Below are positions 51,989 through 63,341 of a DNA stretch of 64,000 nt, in pieces; position 1 is the first letter of the stretch, and every line of letters begins with the position of its first letter. Source of the DNA: Argyresthia goedartella (taxonomy: Eukaryota > Arthropoda > Insecta > Lepidoptera > Argyresthiidae); NCBI GenBank assembly GCA_949825045.1, contig OX463813.1, positions 24,720,001 through 24,784,000 of the forward strand. The letters are read 5' to 3'. The translations under genes were made by a program, and so were the position numbers. A model generated the notes under the pieces. It saw only the letters and a program-made list of their open reading frames with translations, had not been told where the DNA came from and ran no database searches.

Positions 51989-52052
51989 GTGCGTGCGTGC
52001 GAGCGTGCGTGCGTGCGAGCGTGCGTGCGTGCGAGCGTGCGTACGTGCGTGC
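51989..52052. repeat. GTGC microsatellite with 16-bp higher-order unit
   Basis: GTGCGTGCGTGCGAGC repeats about four times with one GTAC variant. Confidence 0.9.
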
Positions 52053-52759
52053 AGGATTGACAACTCCTAAAATTTTCCCCCCTAACGAAAGTCGAAATGC
52101 CCAAAATCCTTAGACTTAGAATCAAAGAACACAAAGCAGAGCCTCAATATATGTAACCCTTAGGGTACAGAAACCTAAACCTTACCAAAATATAGCAAGG
52201 GCTTTCGAAGTCCCGTTTCTTTCGTGTTTTATTCCCTTGTAACTAGTTGTAACTCAACTTTGTGCCTGCTGGCGAGGTTTTAGTTCGACAACTTGTGCCC
52301 TGTCTCTCGAGGCGAGGCCGAGCCGATGGACGTTCGTAATCCTGAGAAAGGAAAGAAATAAATCCTAGTTTATTTCTCGCTAAGAAAAACGCGATCCGCT
52401 CGGAGTAATGTACAGTGAGAAATTGAATCGACTCGGCCGGGTTCTATACTAATTTAGTATGTCGCCGGCCCAGCTTTATTCGTTTCTTATGGTACTGAAA
52501 AGTGTGAGAAGTCATATTTTTTGTTTATTGGGACCGAAATAAAAAAACATTACTTGCGTATCATGGTTTACATTTGGTCATAAATATCTAATTTCAGTTA
52601 CACATGATATAACCTTACATATATACCCTATGCAAATAATTTAGTTTCACATCTTTATTATTCGTTATTTATTAACATATTTACATGAGGATAGTTAATT
52701 GCATAATTATTTCCTATAAAATTTTTGGTTATATATTTTATTTTACCTTATTGTTAGTT
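52053..52759. other. No gene seen
   Basis: Mixed to AT-rich DNA without recognised features. Confidence 0.35.
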
Positions 52760-52900
52760 GTTAGGGTGCCGTATCCGAAGGATGCCAAACGGGACCCAAT
52801 TACTAAGCCTACGCTGTCCGTACGTCCGTCCGTCCGGGAAAGTTGAAATTTTCACAGAATCTGTATTTGCGTTCCCGCTACAGCAACAAATAATAAATTA
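52760..52900 (-). repeat. Dispersed repeat (GGTACGGAACCCTA family), reverse
   Basis: TAGGGTGCCGTATCCGAAGG, GTACGTCCGTCCGTCC, GTTGAAATTTTCACAGAATC, CCCGCTACAGCAACAAATAA: the blocks of 5565-5722 in reverse order. Confidence 0.6.
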
Positions 52901-53084
52901 CACGAGATTTTATCAATTAAAGGGGTCCCCATTCAAGAGAAGTGTTTCAATACCCCCGTGATATAACAAACTATATCATGATTCAAATATGATCGTACAT
53001 TTCGCGGCTAATCACTTGGTTGTGGCGGCGTTATTTTCTCTTTGTTTTATAATTGTTAGTGTTTAAGTTTTCTTGTCTGATGGT

Positions 53085-53200
53085 ACCCTTCGTGTTCGAG
53101 TCCGACCGATCCTTAGCCGATTTTTTGTCCTTAAGTTTTCTTATACAATGTTACAGAACCCTTCGTGTGCGAGTCCGACACGCACTTGACCGATATTTTA
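53085..53200. repeat. Dispersed repeat with two CTTCGTGTNCGAGTCCGA blocks
   Basis: CCTTCGTGTTCGAGTCCGAC at about 53090 and CCCTTCGTGTGCGAGTCCGA at about 53159, the latter followed by CACGCACTTGACCGAT. Same family as 18055-18115 and 36360-36390. Confidence 0.55.
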
Positions 53201-53284
53201 TTTAAAGCCACTCCGTCAGTAACTTATTGGGTCTGATGAGCTGCGGCAGAGCTGCGGCAATGGGCTGGGCCCCTGTCATTCAAG

Positions 53285-53392
53285 ACCTGTTTTTTTTCTT
53301 ATTCCCCAGCCGGGATTCGAACCCGGGACCTCTCGCTTGGGGGGCACAGCCTCGAACCGCAACGCCATGCCCCACAGAGAACTATGTTCACA
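53285..53392 (-). repeat. SINE, head only
   Basis: Minus strand: GTGGGGCATGGCGTTGCGGT, AAGCGAGAGGTCCCGGGTTC then GAATCCCGGC (box B). The body and 3' end are missing. Confidence 0.6.
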
Positions 53393-54879
53393 GTTCTTTA
53401 GACGAAAAACAGGTTCTAAATAAGTAATTTTAGACTACTGTAATACGGTATTTGACTGCTAGTCAAAATAGATAAATTTTAGGAATTGTCAAAACGGTAA
53501 TTCTGTTCACGAGTTCTATGAACTATTAACGTGTGACGTCATAGTCAAATGCTGTCCTTTTAACACAAAATTGAGTTTATAAAATACAACTGCTGGAGGT
53601 ATACAATTATGATATTGTCAAATGTTTTTGTTGACATAGGTTCAGTTTGAGACACGTTTCTAGATTTATGGGACTACCTTTTCAAATACCGTATCGTTTT
53701 GTAAAGCATTTCTGTGAAAGCTTTGTGCGCTTTCCAGCTGTGTTACATACAAAACAAAGCTCGGTGCGCTTACACTAAGTTTTTGTTGGACACGAATAAG
53801 TTTCTGCGTTGTTTAGTCTGGTGCAATAGCTTCGTTGTTTCTTTGGGACACAAATATTATCTATTTAAATGAGTATTAATCCAAAATGCTTAAAAATATA
53901 TCTTTTGAGCCCCTTTGTGAACATAGCTGTATAACCTGAATAACGAAAAGCTAAGTATTATTAATGTAATCTATTACTTCTTGGATAGTATATTAGGTAT
54001 AATTGAAATGTGAATCGCTCAGTACCTTTTATACTATAGGGTTCCGTAACAAAAGGAGAAAAATTTACATAAAATGACTTTTGTAGTGTTTGTTCAGACA
54101 GACAGAACCCTAATCGCGCGAGTCTGAGTCTTACTTAGCTGGGTTTTTATTAGGACAACAAAGAAGGGACTCGTTGCACGAGACAAAAGACTTTTCTTTA
54201 GAAAATGTAATACATGACTCGAGTACTTCAGTACGAACGCGAACTGTCGTGACCAGGTGCTTGCTTCTTGCAGCTGACTGACACCACGAGACATGCTTTA
54301 TCATATCTTTCTTATAAACTTTAGATAAACTATAGACTTATAAATAAACGGGGCAAAAACATACATTTGTCATCAAATTAATCAAAACGGTCACTAAACA
54401 TGTTTTTACCAAACTGTTGTAACTTTGTATCCTAATGGTGCGTCCATTGTCCTAAATAATAGTTTGATCACTTATTTCATTCAAAATTATAGGTCTAATC
54501 AAAATAATAGATCTATCTCCTAATCGGTGATCGATACAATCATACCCACTTAAGGTGATATATCTACAAAATCGACACTTTTTGAAGTTAATTTCTGCTG
54601 TCCAAAAGAAGTCCCAAGTTAAAAAAAATTGGGATCTTTTTCTAGATTTTGTGATAGAAATAATTATTGAAATGAGGTCTAAATTTACACTTTTTTTGAT
54701 TTTCTGACAAATTGGAATAGAACATAGACTTCAAAAATATTTATTTAGATTGGTTTGAAAATACCTAAATTACCTGTTAAGGAAATTTTCATAGCTATTT
54801 TAGTTAATTATGTTTGTCCCTCTCACACTGCGCGTATTTCCGCCTGGAGTTTTGAACCTTTGCACGGGCGATGAGTTAC
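53393..54879. other. No gene seen
   Basis: AT-rich DNA. 54040-54115 (TATAGGGTTCCGTAACAAAA, CAGACAGACAGAACCCTAAT) is a short derivative of the GGTTCCGTA repeat family. Nothing else is recognised. Confidence 0.35.
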
Positions 54880-54925
54880 TGCGGTAGTATTTTGGTGCGG
54901 GAGGTGTGACGTCACACGCTATGCA
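54880..54925. repeat. MITE Z, left end only
   Basis: CTGCGGTAGTATTTTGGTGC then GGGAGGTGTGACGTCAC. Confidence 0.45.
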
Positions 54926-55904
54926 GAACCCGCAATGAAGTCTCGCGCAGACTTAACGAAAATACCTAACCTATAATCATAATTTGGTGACTTATCCACG
55001 CCACATGGTATCCTAGGGATGAGAGGCAGGGGCAACGATGAAAGTATATATTTCAAACCACTGAACCGATTTTGATTGAACATAGTTAGGAACCATCGCC
55101 GTGACGTCTACTACCTATCAAAAATACGCAATTAAATCAGTCCACCCCGGTTAGAGAACCATGGTCGCACAGATACACGAGAGACAGACGTTTGTCTGGC
55201 CTCAAATATACAAAATTCTTTATTTTTGGAAATACCAATTACAATTCCGAGTTTAGCAAACTAGCATTTAAATTAAATTCAGCGGACTAAACACTAAGTC
55301 CCAATTATTTATTGTCCTCACAGGCTTGTTCAATAAGTCGAATTATTTTTCAACTCGGGACTTATCTCCAGCGTCGCCTACTGAATTTTGGGACGACGAC
55401 GCCAACAAAGTAGTTTTATAATGATATTTTTCGAGCAAATTGTTGGTTACTAATTAAGTCTCTGTAGTCTGTAAATGTCGTCTGAAATATTAAGAAAACT
55501 GTATTTATCATCGGATTGCTGTCAAAGGAAAATAAACATAGCGTCACTAATTTTACGGGATGGCAGAGGCGCAGTTGTGCCCAATTTTAAGCAGCATTAA
55601 GTCAATTTTGATATGGGTGTGACAGTAATATGAGACTATTTGAGGTGTTGTTTTAGGTGCATTATTCAAAGGCCACTTGCAGTAAACTATTGACAGCCGC
55701 TAGTTTAAACGCAATATAAATACAACGTGGCAATGTTTAGTGGGAACCTGGCCGACAGACAATGTCCTTACCCTGCTTGACTACGTAACTTGGCCGCGTT
55801 GTATTGTTGAAACTCCATTTAGCAGCTGTAAAAAATCTGCTGCAAGACGGCCGTAATATTTTATCTCCCTTTTATTTATAATTATTACTTAAGAGCTGTT
55901 GACT
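54926..55904. other. Spacer with repeat edge
   Basis: 55545-55630 has GCGTCACTAATTTTACGGGA, TGGCAGAGGCGCAGTTGTGC and GATATGGGTGTGACAG, matching the GGCAGAGGCACA repeat. The rest is unassigned. Confidence 0.4.
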
Positions 55905-56290
55905 GAATCGGATAACCGAATTTAAGTATTTAGGGCACTATGACTCGTAGGGTGTTGGCAGTTAGAAGTAATGTGCTGGCTCGCAGATTCGCTCGGTGCT
56001 CAATACCAGTAAAGATAACTCTTTTTAGAGCGTATTGCCAATCTTTTTACAACAGCACTCTGTGGGTCAGATATTCACAGAACACTTTCAGCTCCCTGCG
56101 AGTCCAATATGATAACGCCTTCAGGTGGTTGTTGGAGCTGCCTTCTGCAGTGCTTCAGCGATGTCTGCAGATGCGCGCACGGAAGGCTTCCACGCGATAA
56201 TGAGGAGAAGAGCTGCATCATCGCTGGGCAGCGACAACGGTATCCTGAAGATATATTCAGAGAGATGGGATATCCCATTCACCTTCCATC
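55905..56290 (+). pseudogene. LINE ORF2 C-terminal fragment, plus orientation
   Basis: Same family as 11126-11700. TEFKYLGH-like at the start, then RVLAVRSNVLARRFARCSIP, TLFRAYCQSFYNSTLWVRYS and LRVQYDNAFRWLLELP. A frameshift near 56130-56160 follows, after which ADARTEGFHAIMRRRAASSL and LKIYSERWDIPF are read in another frame. The 3' tail is not clear. Confidence 0.7.
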
Positions 56291-57380
56291 GGGTAAAAAT
56301 GTTAATTTAATTATAATTTTATAATATTTGTAAGGATCTTATAATCTGAAATAAATATTTAATAATATTAATTACTATTTTGTTAATTTATTATGGTCCT
56401 TATTACGTTTATATTATTGATAATCAGATAAATGAGCACAAATCTGCTTCAGTCACCGCTTATGGTTAAACGCCTAATGATAAGTTATGTTTAATATTCT
56501 TGCAACAGCCGGAGAGATGAACAGACCGCGGACCCTTTGCAATACCGTCCCGTTGTCAACTTTTGGGTGCGGTACCCTAAAATGAGTTTTTGATATTTCG
56601 AGCTTAAATTACTTGGAATAGAGAAGCGTCGGTTAAGATAGTTATCACATATAATAAAAATCACTTAAAAACATAAAGCCATCTTTTGCACGTTTTTATA
56701 TAATTTAGTATTGATTTTCAAAAACAATTATGAATTGAAAGTAACGTCAAACACAACTCATTTTAAAATACCCCATCAGAAGAAGTGACGTAATAGTTTT
56801 TATCAGAAAGGGACAGGGCCGTGAGTCAGTCTCCTTCTCCTTTTCTATATGATAAAATGAGAAGGATATCGATCCTTACTGACAACAACTATTACGAAAC
56901 TTCCGCTGTAGGTCCGTTTTCGCGCCAAACCGTCAACTTTCGCGATTGTTTGCAATAAAATTAACTATTGTAATGTTTTAATATGCTCGAGTTCTATTCG
57001 ACATGATGTACGTGAAAATTAAAGCAAAAATAAAGTCAATTTATTCCTATTAGACTTGTCATAAAAACTGAAAGATCTTGTTTCAATATCATCTCTTTAT
57101 TGAGATCTGGACCCGTATTCCGCTAGGAAGATGGCGGCTCAGTGGCAATGATGTGACGACGACACGGTTATGTTTTAGCTATCTATTATATTTATGTATT
57201 ATGTGGCGTTAAGAGAATTTCTTTGTAGGCAATACTATGTATAAATGAAGAACATTATAGGAAGATATTGTACCCGGCCCAGGGCAAAGGTCGCAGCAAC
57301 CGCTAACAGTAGCTATGATCGTCTATTCTTTCTATCCCAAAATGAGAGGACCCGATTCGGCTGTAAATTTTGTAAGTAAG
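56291..57380. other. Spacer, repeat fragment and foldback
   Basis: 56495-56585 is a diverged GGTACGGAACCCTA-family end (GCGGTACCCTAA). 56786-56905 forms an imperfect foldback (GACGTAATAG... / ...CTATTACG) with pairing AGTCTCCTTCTCC-like arms. No gene. Confidence 0.4.
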
Positions 57381-57539
57381 AATGATAAGTCTGAATTTCT
57401 CGTTCGTTGAGAAATTCGTTAGGCGTACAATAGTCGAACGAAGTTTGGATCAGAAATTACAGTTTCTAGTTAGACAGAGAAAGCATATATGTCCGCGAGC
57501 CGGTAATTCGCATCAGTCAGCGGTGTTTTGCGCCAAAAC

Positions 57540-57700
57540 GATCGTTGTTATATTTTATGTGATGGCACCATCTGGTTTTTGTATATATGAGCGCTTTGGA
57601 ACATCTTTTGTTTTAGTTTTAGTTTTAGTTTTAGTGATCGATCACAGTTATAGTATAGATATCCGTCGTAGTTTTACGACGTGAGTACTCAATTATATTT
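57540..57700 (+). promoter_or_regulatory. Possible LTR promoter of a second LTR element (weak)
   Basis: TATATATGAG at about 57580 is followed by five TTTTAG-type repeats (57608-57638) and a region without coding content. A primer-like TGGTGGTTCC follows at about 57725 and a gag-like frame at 58380. The arrangement suggests a plus-strand LTR element, but no LTR ends could be fixed. Confidence 0.2.
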
Positions 57701-58379
57701 CATGTGCTCGCTAGTAGCGGCTTGTGGTGGTTCCAATTATATATTTGATTCACGGCAATAACGATCCGAAAAGACCGGTTTACACAATTGCGATTTGAGT
57801 TCCGAAATGGGTTCTGAACTAGCGGTTACCTCAAAAGGTCCGTAACGTTTTGAAACCTTCAACTCTGCGCAATTTGAGCTGGATGTTATCGAAACGCAAG
57901 CATTATTGTTTTAGGATATCTAACCCACACCATAGCGAAGTGCATAATTCGATAAATACCGAACTATGAATTCCACTAGCCGCAGCACGTCCTGGGCTGA
58001 GCCAAATCATATATACCGACTCAACTTACACATTAGATATCCAGCGAAATTTACATTTAATTTAAAAATGCAACTTGAATCCAATCTGACCCAAGGCAAT
58101 GCAAAACACCTACCCGGACCTAAACAATGAACTTTAGACTGTAAATTGATCTCTTCGCGCGTCCCCGACAACACTCAAATGTCAAAATATCAACAGTACA
58201 TGTTAACTGTGTTGACACCGGTTTAACTTTGTTCTGAATTTGTTATTTCCATCCGCGGAACCTCATCGATCAAACAGTCTCCCTATGCCCTAACAACCTA
58301 GGTTTAGCCGCAACTAAACTCCTGTCTAGCCTAGTCTAAAAACCTAGTGTTATACCACGTCCATTATCGACACCACTCG

Positions 58380-58538
58380 AAAATGGTTGAGTTTGATTTG
58401 AATGTGCTTGAATGTTTAACGACTGTGTGTGTGGGAATTTCAAAGCTCGCTACTCGAAAGGAAATGAGGAGAGGATTAGCCCGCGAATATCCTAAGAGCC
58501 AATCCAGGAACCCTATGGTGAAGGAAAAAGGAATTTAG
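58380..58538 (+). CDS. Short frame, possibly the start of a gag, cut by the Gypsy LTR
   Basis: MVEFDLNVLECLTTVCVGIS then KLATRKEMRRGLAREYPKSQ, basic and helical, 52 residues to a TAG at 58536-58538. It starts at an internal Met of a 63-codon frame that begins at 58347. No family motif. It could equally be a chance frame; the call depends on the weak LTR-like signals to its left. Confidence 0.2.
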   Translation, partial: KMVEFDLNVLECLTTVCVGISKLATRKEMRRGLAREYPKSQSRNPMVKEKGI

Positions 58539-58539
58539 G

Positions 58540-59747
58540 GTCGCTCCAAGCCCAGACTCAGACTCAGATACATTGACTTAAAAGTTCTTTCCTAACGACC
58601 CAAGGATAGTTTTGGAATTAGGGGTAGGTTGATATAAAGGTAGGAACCGAGGTATATCTCGGCGCTTCAGACACTCACGAAAACCCACTGAAACTTCGCA
58701 GTCACAAATTCGTATAGTTCTGACGCGTAACACGGCAGACAAAAACTGTTTAGAACTCGTGAAGACGACTGTCACAGAGGCTAGACGCAGAGACTGAATG
58801 CTCTCCCTTCCCCCACAATTGTATTTATACGCCCCACATGCGTCCTTTGCGAAAACGCTCTGCCCAAGCGAAGCTTCTTATCACCAACTACACAGGGTCT
58901 AATTTCAACCATGCCATGCAGATCCGCCGTTCTACAAATTGTGTGTACGCATATTCACTATGATCAACCGTAGGTGATCACTCAAATCATTTGGTACTGC
59001 CGATACACAGAATCTGTTGATCGCTGACCAATAAAAGCTTGTTGCGATTAATTAAGCATTACCCGACCGCGTAGCTGCGCGTAGCAAAAGACCACTAGAA
59101 TGATATTCAATCCAGAGGTGTCAGACCCTCCATATCATACCTCAATCGCAATTGTATATTTGCAATCAACATAATAGCTTTCTCCGTTCCATAATAACCT
59201 TTCATTATTTAGTTATTCATAATTTTATTCAACGCGCAGCCAAATCGGCTCTGATTTCTACACATCTCGCAGGAATGCGACAAAAAAAACTTGGCCTGAA
59301 AACTTCCACGAATCAACCCACGCATCGGCTCTGTTTTTTTTCTAACTTTGCCAGTAAGCTACACAAAACCCCCAAACGTTATCTGAACCGATTCTCGTAT
59401 TCAAAACAGCGCGACGTTGGGCTAGCCTCTATCACGCAGAATGAAGTATCTAATGTACCGACTCTCGTGTACCATTACAGCCCCCTCCCAGACCTTGAGA
59501 CACTGTTTATCTCAGTTAACATGGCGCAAGGATCTCATTACCACTATGCTACCCATACTTTGTACATATCTACTCTATATGTACGAACATCTCAAATCAT
59601 GTACACAGACCGATGAATCTGTCAATTATGTATATAATATTTACACAACTCGATTGAGTTCTCTCCTGTCTTATCTTATTTATCTATCTAACTATACAAC
59701 CTCGCTTTCCCGCAATTTATCCTAATTCGTATTACTATATATATACA
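58540..59747 (-). repeat. LTR of the Gypsy-type element (3' LTR; distal end uncertain)
   Basis: The proximal end is clear: on the minus strand an A-rich purine tract runs into TGTATATATATAG, with TGT at 59745-59747. It carries a TATA box and initiator (58792-58829). The distal end is not fixed; it probably lies between about 58,130 and 58,560, because the partner LTR is outside the window. The 154-codon plus-strand frame at 59152-59616 lies inside it and has no meaning that I can see. Confidence 0.55.
58792..58829 (-). promoter_or_regulatory. LTR core promoter: TATA box and initiator
   Basis: Minus strand TATAAATA at 58822-58829 and TCAGTC at 58792-58797, about 30 bases apart, the spacing expected for an insect TATA/initiator pair. 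Transcription would run toward lower coordinates. Confidence 0.6.
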
Positions 59748-59780
59748 AATTGGGTTTTTTTTTTTTTTTTTTTTTGTTTT
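59748..59780 (-). promoter_or_regulatory. Polypurine tract
   Basis: Minus strand reads a long A run ending AAAACCCAATT immediately before the LTR TGT. This is the usual position of the plus-strand primer for retrotransposon reverse transcription. Confidence 0.6.
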
Positions 59781-59871
59781 TGTTTCCAAACCATGCAAGA
59801 TCCTTAAATCTACAAAGTAGTTACTCAAATTTACAGCTTACAGCTTAATTATATAACCTTTATACACTATC

Positions 59872-62800
59872 TTATTTATCTACGCCCTTATTCGTCCTCA
59901 CATAATACCTGGCTATATTTATAGTATTGAAGTTACCCAATATCTCATTTGAACCCGGATCTACTAACCTATAACAGTTAGGATATACCACTGCCGAAAT
60001 AACATAAGGCCCTTTATACAACAACGAAAATTTCCGCATGATTTTATGTTCTTTATTTGAACGCACAAAGGTCTTAAGTTTCACATAATCACCTATACGA
60101 TAGACCTCTAACTTACGCCGTTTGTCCGCCTGTCGCTTACGTCGTTCACTAGAACTTTTAGAGTTTTCTATCGCTACATTCCGCACCTGTTCCGAATCTC
60201 GCACACTATGGCCTAATAACCATTCATCGCCTAATTCCTTGTCAATAGTTAACGGTTCCCGCCTACCAAACGCTAACTCATTAGGCGCAAAGCCTGTGCT
60301 TGTGTGTTCGATATTATTATAGCAATTCTGAATGTCCGGTAACACGTCTACCCAACTACGATTACTTCCGCCGCAATATGTTCTAATCAGCCGACCTAGC
60401 TCGCGATTCAATCTTTCTACGCTATTAGAATTTGGACAATACACCGACGTATGAGTGACTCGAATCCCTAGCTGTTTGAGTCCAAATTCCCAAACTTTCG
60501 ATATGAACTGTGGTCCTGAGTCCGTAATTATAGTTTCGATAGGTACTTCCCTATGAAATCTCTTTGTACAAGCGAGCACGCTCCTACCTGTCGCTTTTCG
60601 CATTGGATATAATTTTATTACCTTACTGTACACGTCTTGAATCACATATATATATTGATATCCGAATTTACCTACGGGCAATGGCCCATAAAGGTCCGAA
60701 AAAACTTTCTCACCCAACCTTTCCGCCAACACCGGTGTACAAGGACCAACGGTATTGTTAGTACTTGGTTTGACCTTTTGACATATGTCACAACTTCTTA
60801 TCACCGCGCTTATCACCCTACTCATATGAAGAAAATAATATCTGTCCTTCATCAGTGCTAATATTTTATATCTGCCGTAGTGACCTATTTCTTCATGTAT
60901 GTGTAGAATAAGTTCCTCCTGTAGTGATTTCGGAATTACTAGCAACTGTACGTTCCGCTTCGGCACGTGAAAATATAACGTATCACCTACTAGCTTATAA
61001 TTTTCAAAACCTCTTGTCCCCGTATCTACTACATTACGTCTGATACAACCGCTAATTCGATTTAACCGCTCATCTTCGCTTTGTAATCTCGCAATGTCCC
61101 GTAAACTCGAAATAACACTTGCGGTATTCGATGCCTGAAACCAGAATATCCCCGGCTGAACATTTGTACTGTCAATCATACCTCCAGATCCCGCCATTTG
61201 CCTGCTTAGCGTGTCGGCAATTTGATTATCAGTCCCTCGCACAAATTCTATGTCGTAATAGAATTGCTCTAAAAACATAATCCACCTCGTTACGCGTGCA
61301 CCCAATAAAGTCCACGACTTAATGAACGTCAAACTTTTATGATCAGTTCTAATAATAACTTTTTCACCCCGCAAGTATATCTCAAATCGCTTTAAAGTGT
61401 ATATAACTGCATACATTTCCTGTTCACTGACCGACCATCTAGTCTGGGCACCCTTGAATGCCTGCGAACAGAACCCTATAATTAGTTCCTGGCCCGATTC
61501 ATCTAATTGATAAACATAGCCCCCAATTCCTATAGCGCTGGCGTCACATTGAACATAATATGTTTTTCCCGCCAATGGCTGACTCAAAATTATACTTTCT
61601 GAGAATTGATTTTTTATCTCGTCAAAAGCACTTTGCATCTGCGCACTCCAGACGAACTTGACTCCAGACCGCAATAAATTGTACAAGGGCCGTGTCAACG
61701 TTCCAAAATTTTTTATAAACCTCCGAAAGTAATTTATGAACCCCAAAAACGCCCTCAATTGCCTGACAGTTCTGGGTGACGGATATAATTTAAGTGTTTC
61801 AATTTTGTCCGGGTCCATCTGCAAACCTTGTGTAGACAAAATATGCCCCAATAACTTGACCTTTTTTTGTGCGAACTCGCATTTTTTTAGTTTGCATGTG
61901 AAGCCCGCGTCTTTCAATTTACTCAGAACCGTGTCCACTTGAGACAAATGCTGTTCGAAGTCACCCTCAGTTAAAATTGCCAAATCGTCAACAAAATTTA
62001 AACAATATGACCTAACCTCTGGCCCTAGAATTAAGTCCATCGCCCTCGAAAATGAACCCACACTGGTTTTCAACCCCTGAGGCAAAACGTTGTAAACATA
62101 ACTTCTGCCTTGATATACAAAACTCGTGTATCGTTTAGATTCGTCTGATAATGGTATAGAAAAATACGCATCTTTGATATCAATAACTCCTATGTAATTT
62201 ATCCGGCGCCCGGATTGCAATATCTCACTCATTAAAGGTGTGGTTTCAACCTCCCCGACCATTCCCATGTTCAATTGTCGTGCATCTAGAAGAATACGGA
62301 CCTCTCCTGATTTCTTTAATGTACAAGTCAATGGACTGCTGAAATCCGTAGATTGCCTGCTAATAATACCTATCAATTCCATTTCTCCCAAACGTTTTGT
62401 TACTTTATCGCGATATGCGAACGGTATGGGATAGCTTCGTTTTACGAAAGGCGTTTCATCTCTCATTTTTATCTCATGTATATATTTATTTGTCCGACCT
62501 ACTCTATCGCTAAACAACTCTGCATGTTTATTTAACAACGGCAATAACCTTGTTTTGTGTTCAACAGGTATTGATGAATTATTCACATATTCCTCTATCA
62601 TATTTCTACAGGTATCTTGGTTCTGTACTTCCATTGTACAACAGCAAGATTCCGGATTAGGACCAGTACCTAATGGTATTTCACACATCCGCCCGGCGCT
62701 TCGTATAATTAACCTCTTATTACCCTCACACATTAAACTCGCTCGCGTCTGTTGTATAAAATCAAACCCCAAAATTAAATCTTTAGGCACCCTTGTTAAT

Positions 62801-63341
62801 ACTAGCATTGGAGTATCGATAACGCATTCACCTATTGTTAATGGTAACGTTACTAATTTATCAACCTTTTCCTTACTGACTCCAAACGCACCTGTGATTC
62901 TCAAACTTGGAATCGGTATTTCCGTCGGTTTTCCCAATTGACTGCATACTTCTTCGTATACTCTCCGACTTATTACACTGATTTCGCTCCCCGAATCAAT
63001 CAAACTCCTTACAACAATATTCCCAATACGCACATCTATCTCAGGTAATGTCAAAGTACTACATAACTCGCGCCCACACTCAGTTGAATCGTCGTCTCTG
63101 AATATCGTATGTAAACGTCTGTCATTTCGATCTCTATAATTCGATCTAGATTTTTCATCTAAACACACGGCATATCCGTGCGCTTTATGCGCTAATAATT
63201 GAATAAATTCATTCACACCCACGTTCGAATCCAAATTACACAAATCATACAGTCTATGCTTTTTTTCAATTTGATCGGCTGTCCACCCGAACCGTAATAA
63301 ATATCTGAGCGCGAACGACCCGCGCGAGTCCCCTAGTTTTT
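59872..63341 (-). CDS. pol: Gypsy-type Pol: protease, reverse transcriptase, RNase H, integrase
   Basis: Read by -1 frameshifting from gag. The longest frame after the shift is about 1,155 codons. Protease: VRSLIDSGSEISVISR (DSG). Reverse transcriptase: EVRILLDARQLN, YIGVIDIKDAYFSIPL (first Asp), NVLPQGLKTS, LNFVDDLAIL (FVDD pair), LLGHILSTQGL. RNase H: YYVQCDASAIGIGGYVYQ (Asp), SVSEQEMYAVIYTLKRFEIY (Glu), IIRTDHKSLTF (Asp). Integrase: zinc finger HIHEEIGHYG...CDICQK; core FSDLYGP (Asp), IITDSGPQF (Asp), NSNSVERLNRELG (Glu). All catalytic residues that I can check are present. The C-terminus (GDYVKLKTF... YKGPYVIS) fits the integrase tail, without a visible chromodomain. The first codons are upstream of any ATG, as expected for frameshift expression. 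Confidence 0.92.

Noticed and set aside
57382..57684. 100-codon frame with an LVLVLVLV stretch
   Set aside because: The hydrophobic run is the TTTTAG microsatellite. No gene signals; region looks regulatory or repeat-derived.
59152..59616. 154-codon plus-strand frame
   Set aside because: Lies within the U3 part of the Gypsy LTR, in the opposite direction, with no motif.
59748..59871. Envelope-like third frame of the Gypsy element
   Set aside because: Only about 95 bases separate the pol stop from the polypurine tract, too short for one.
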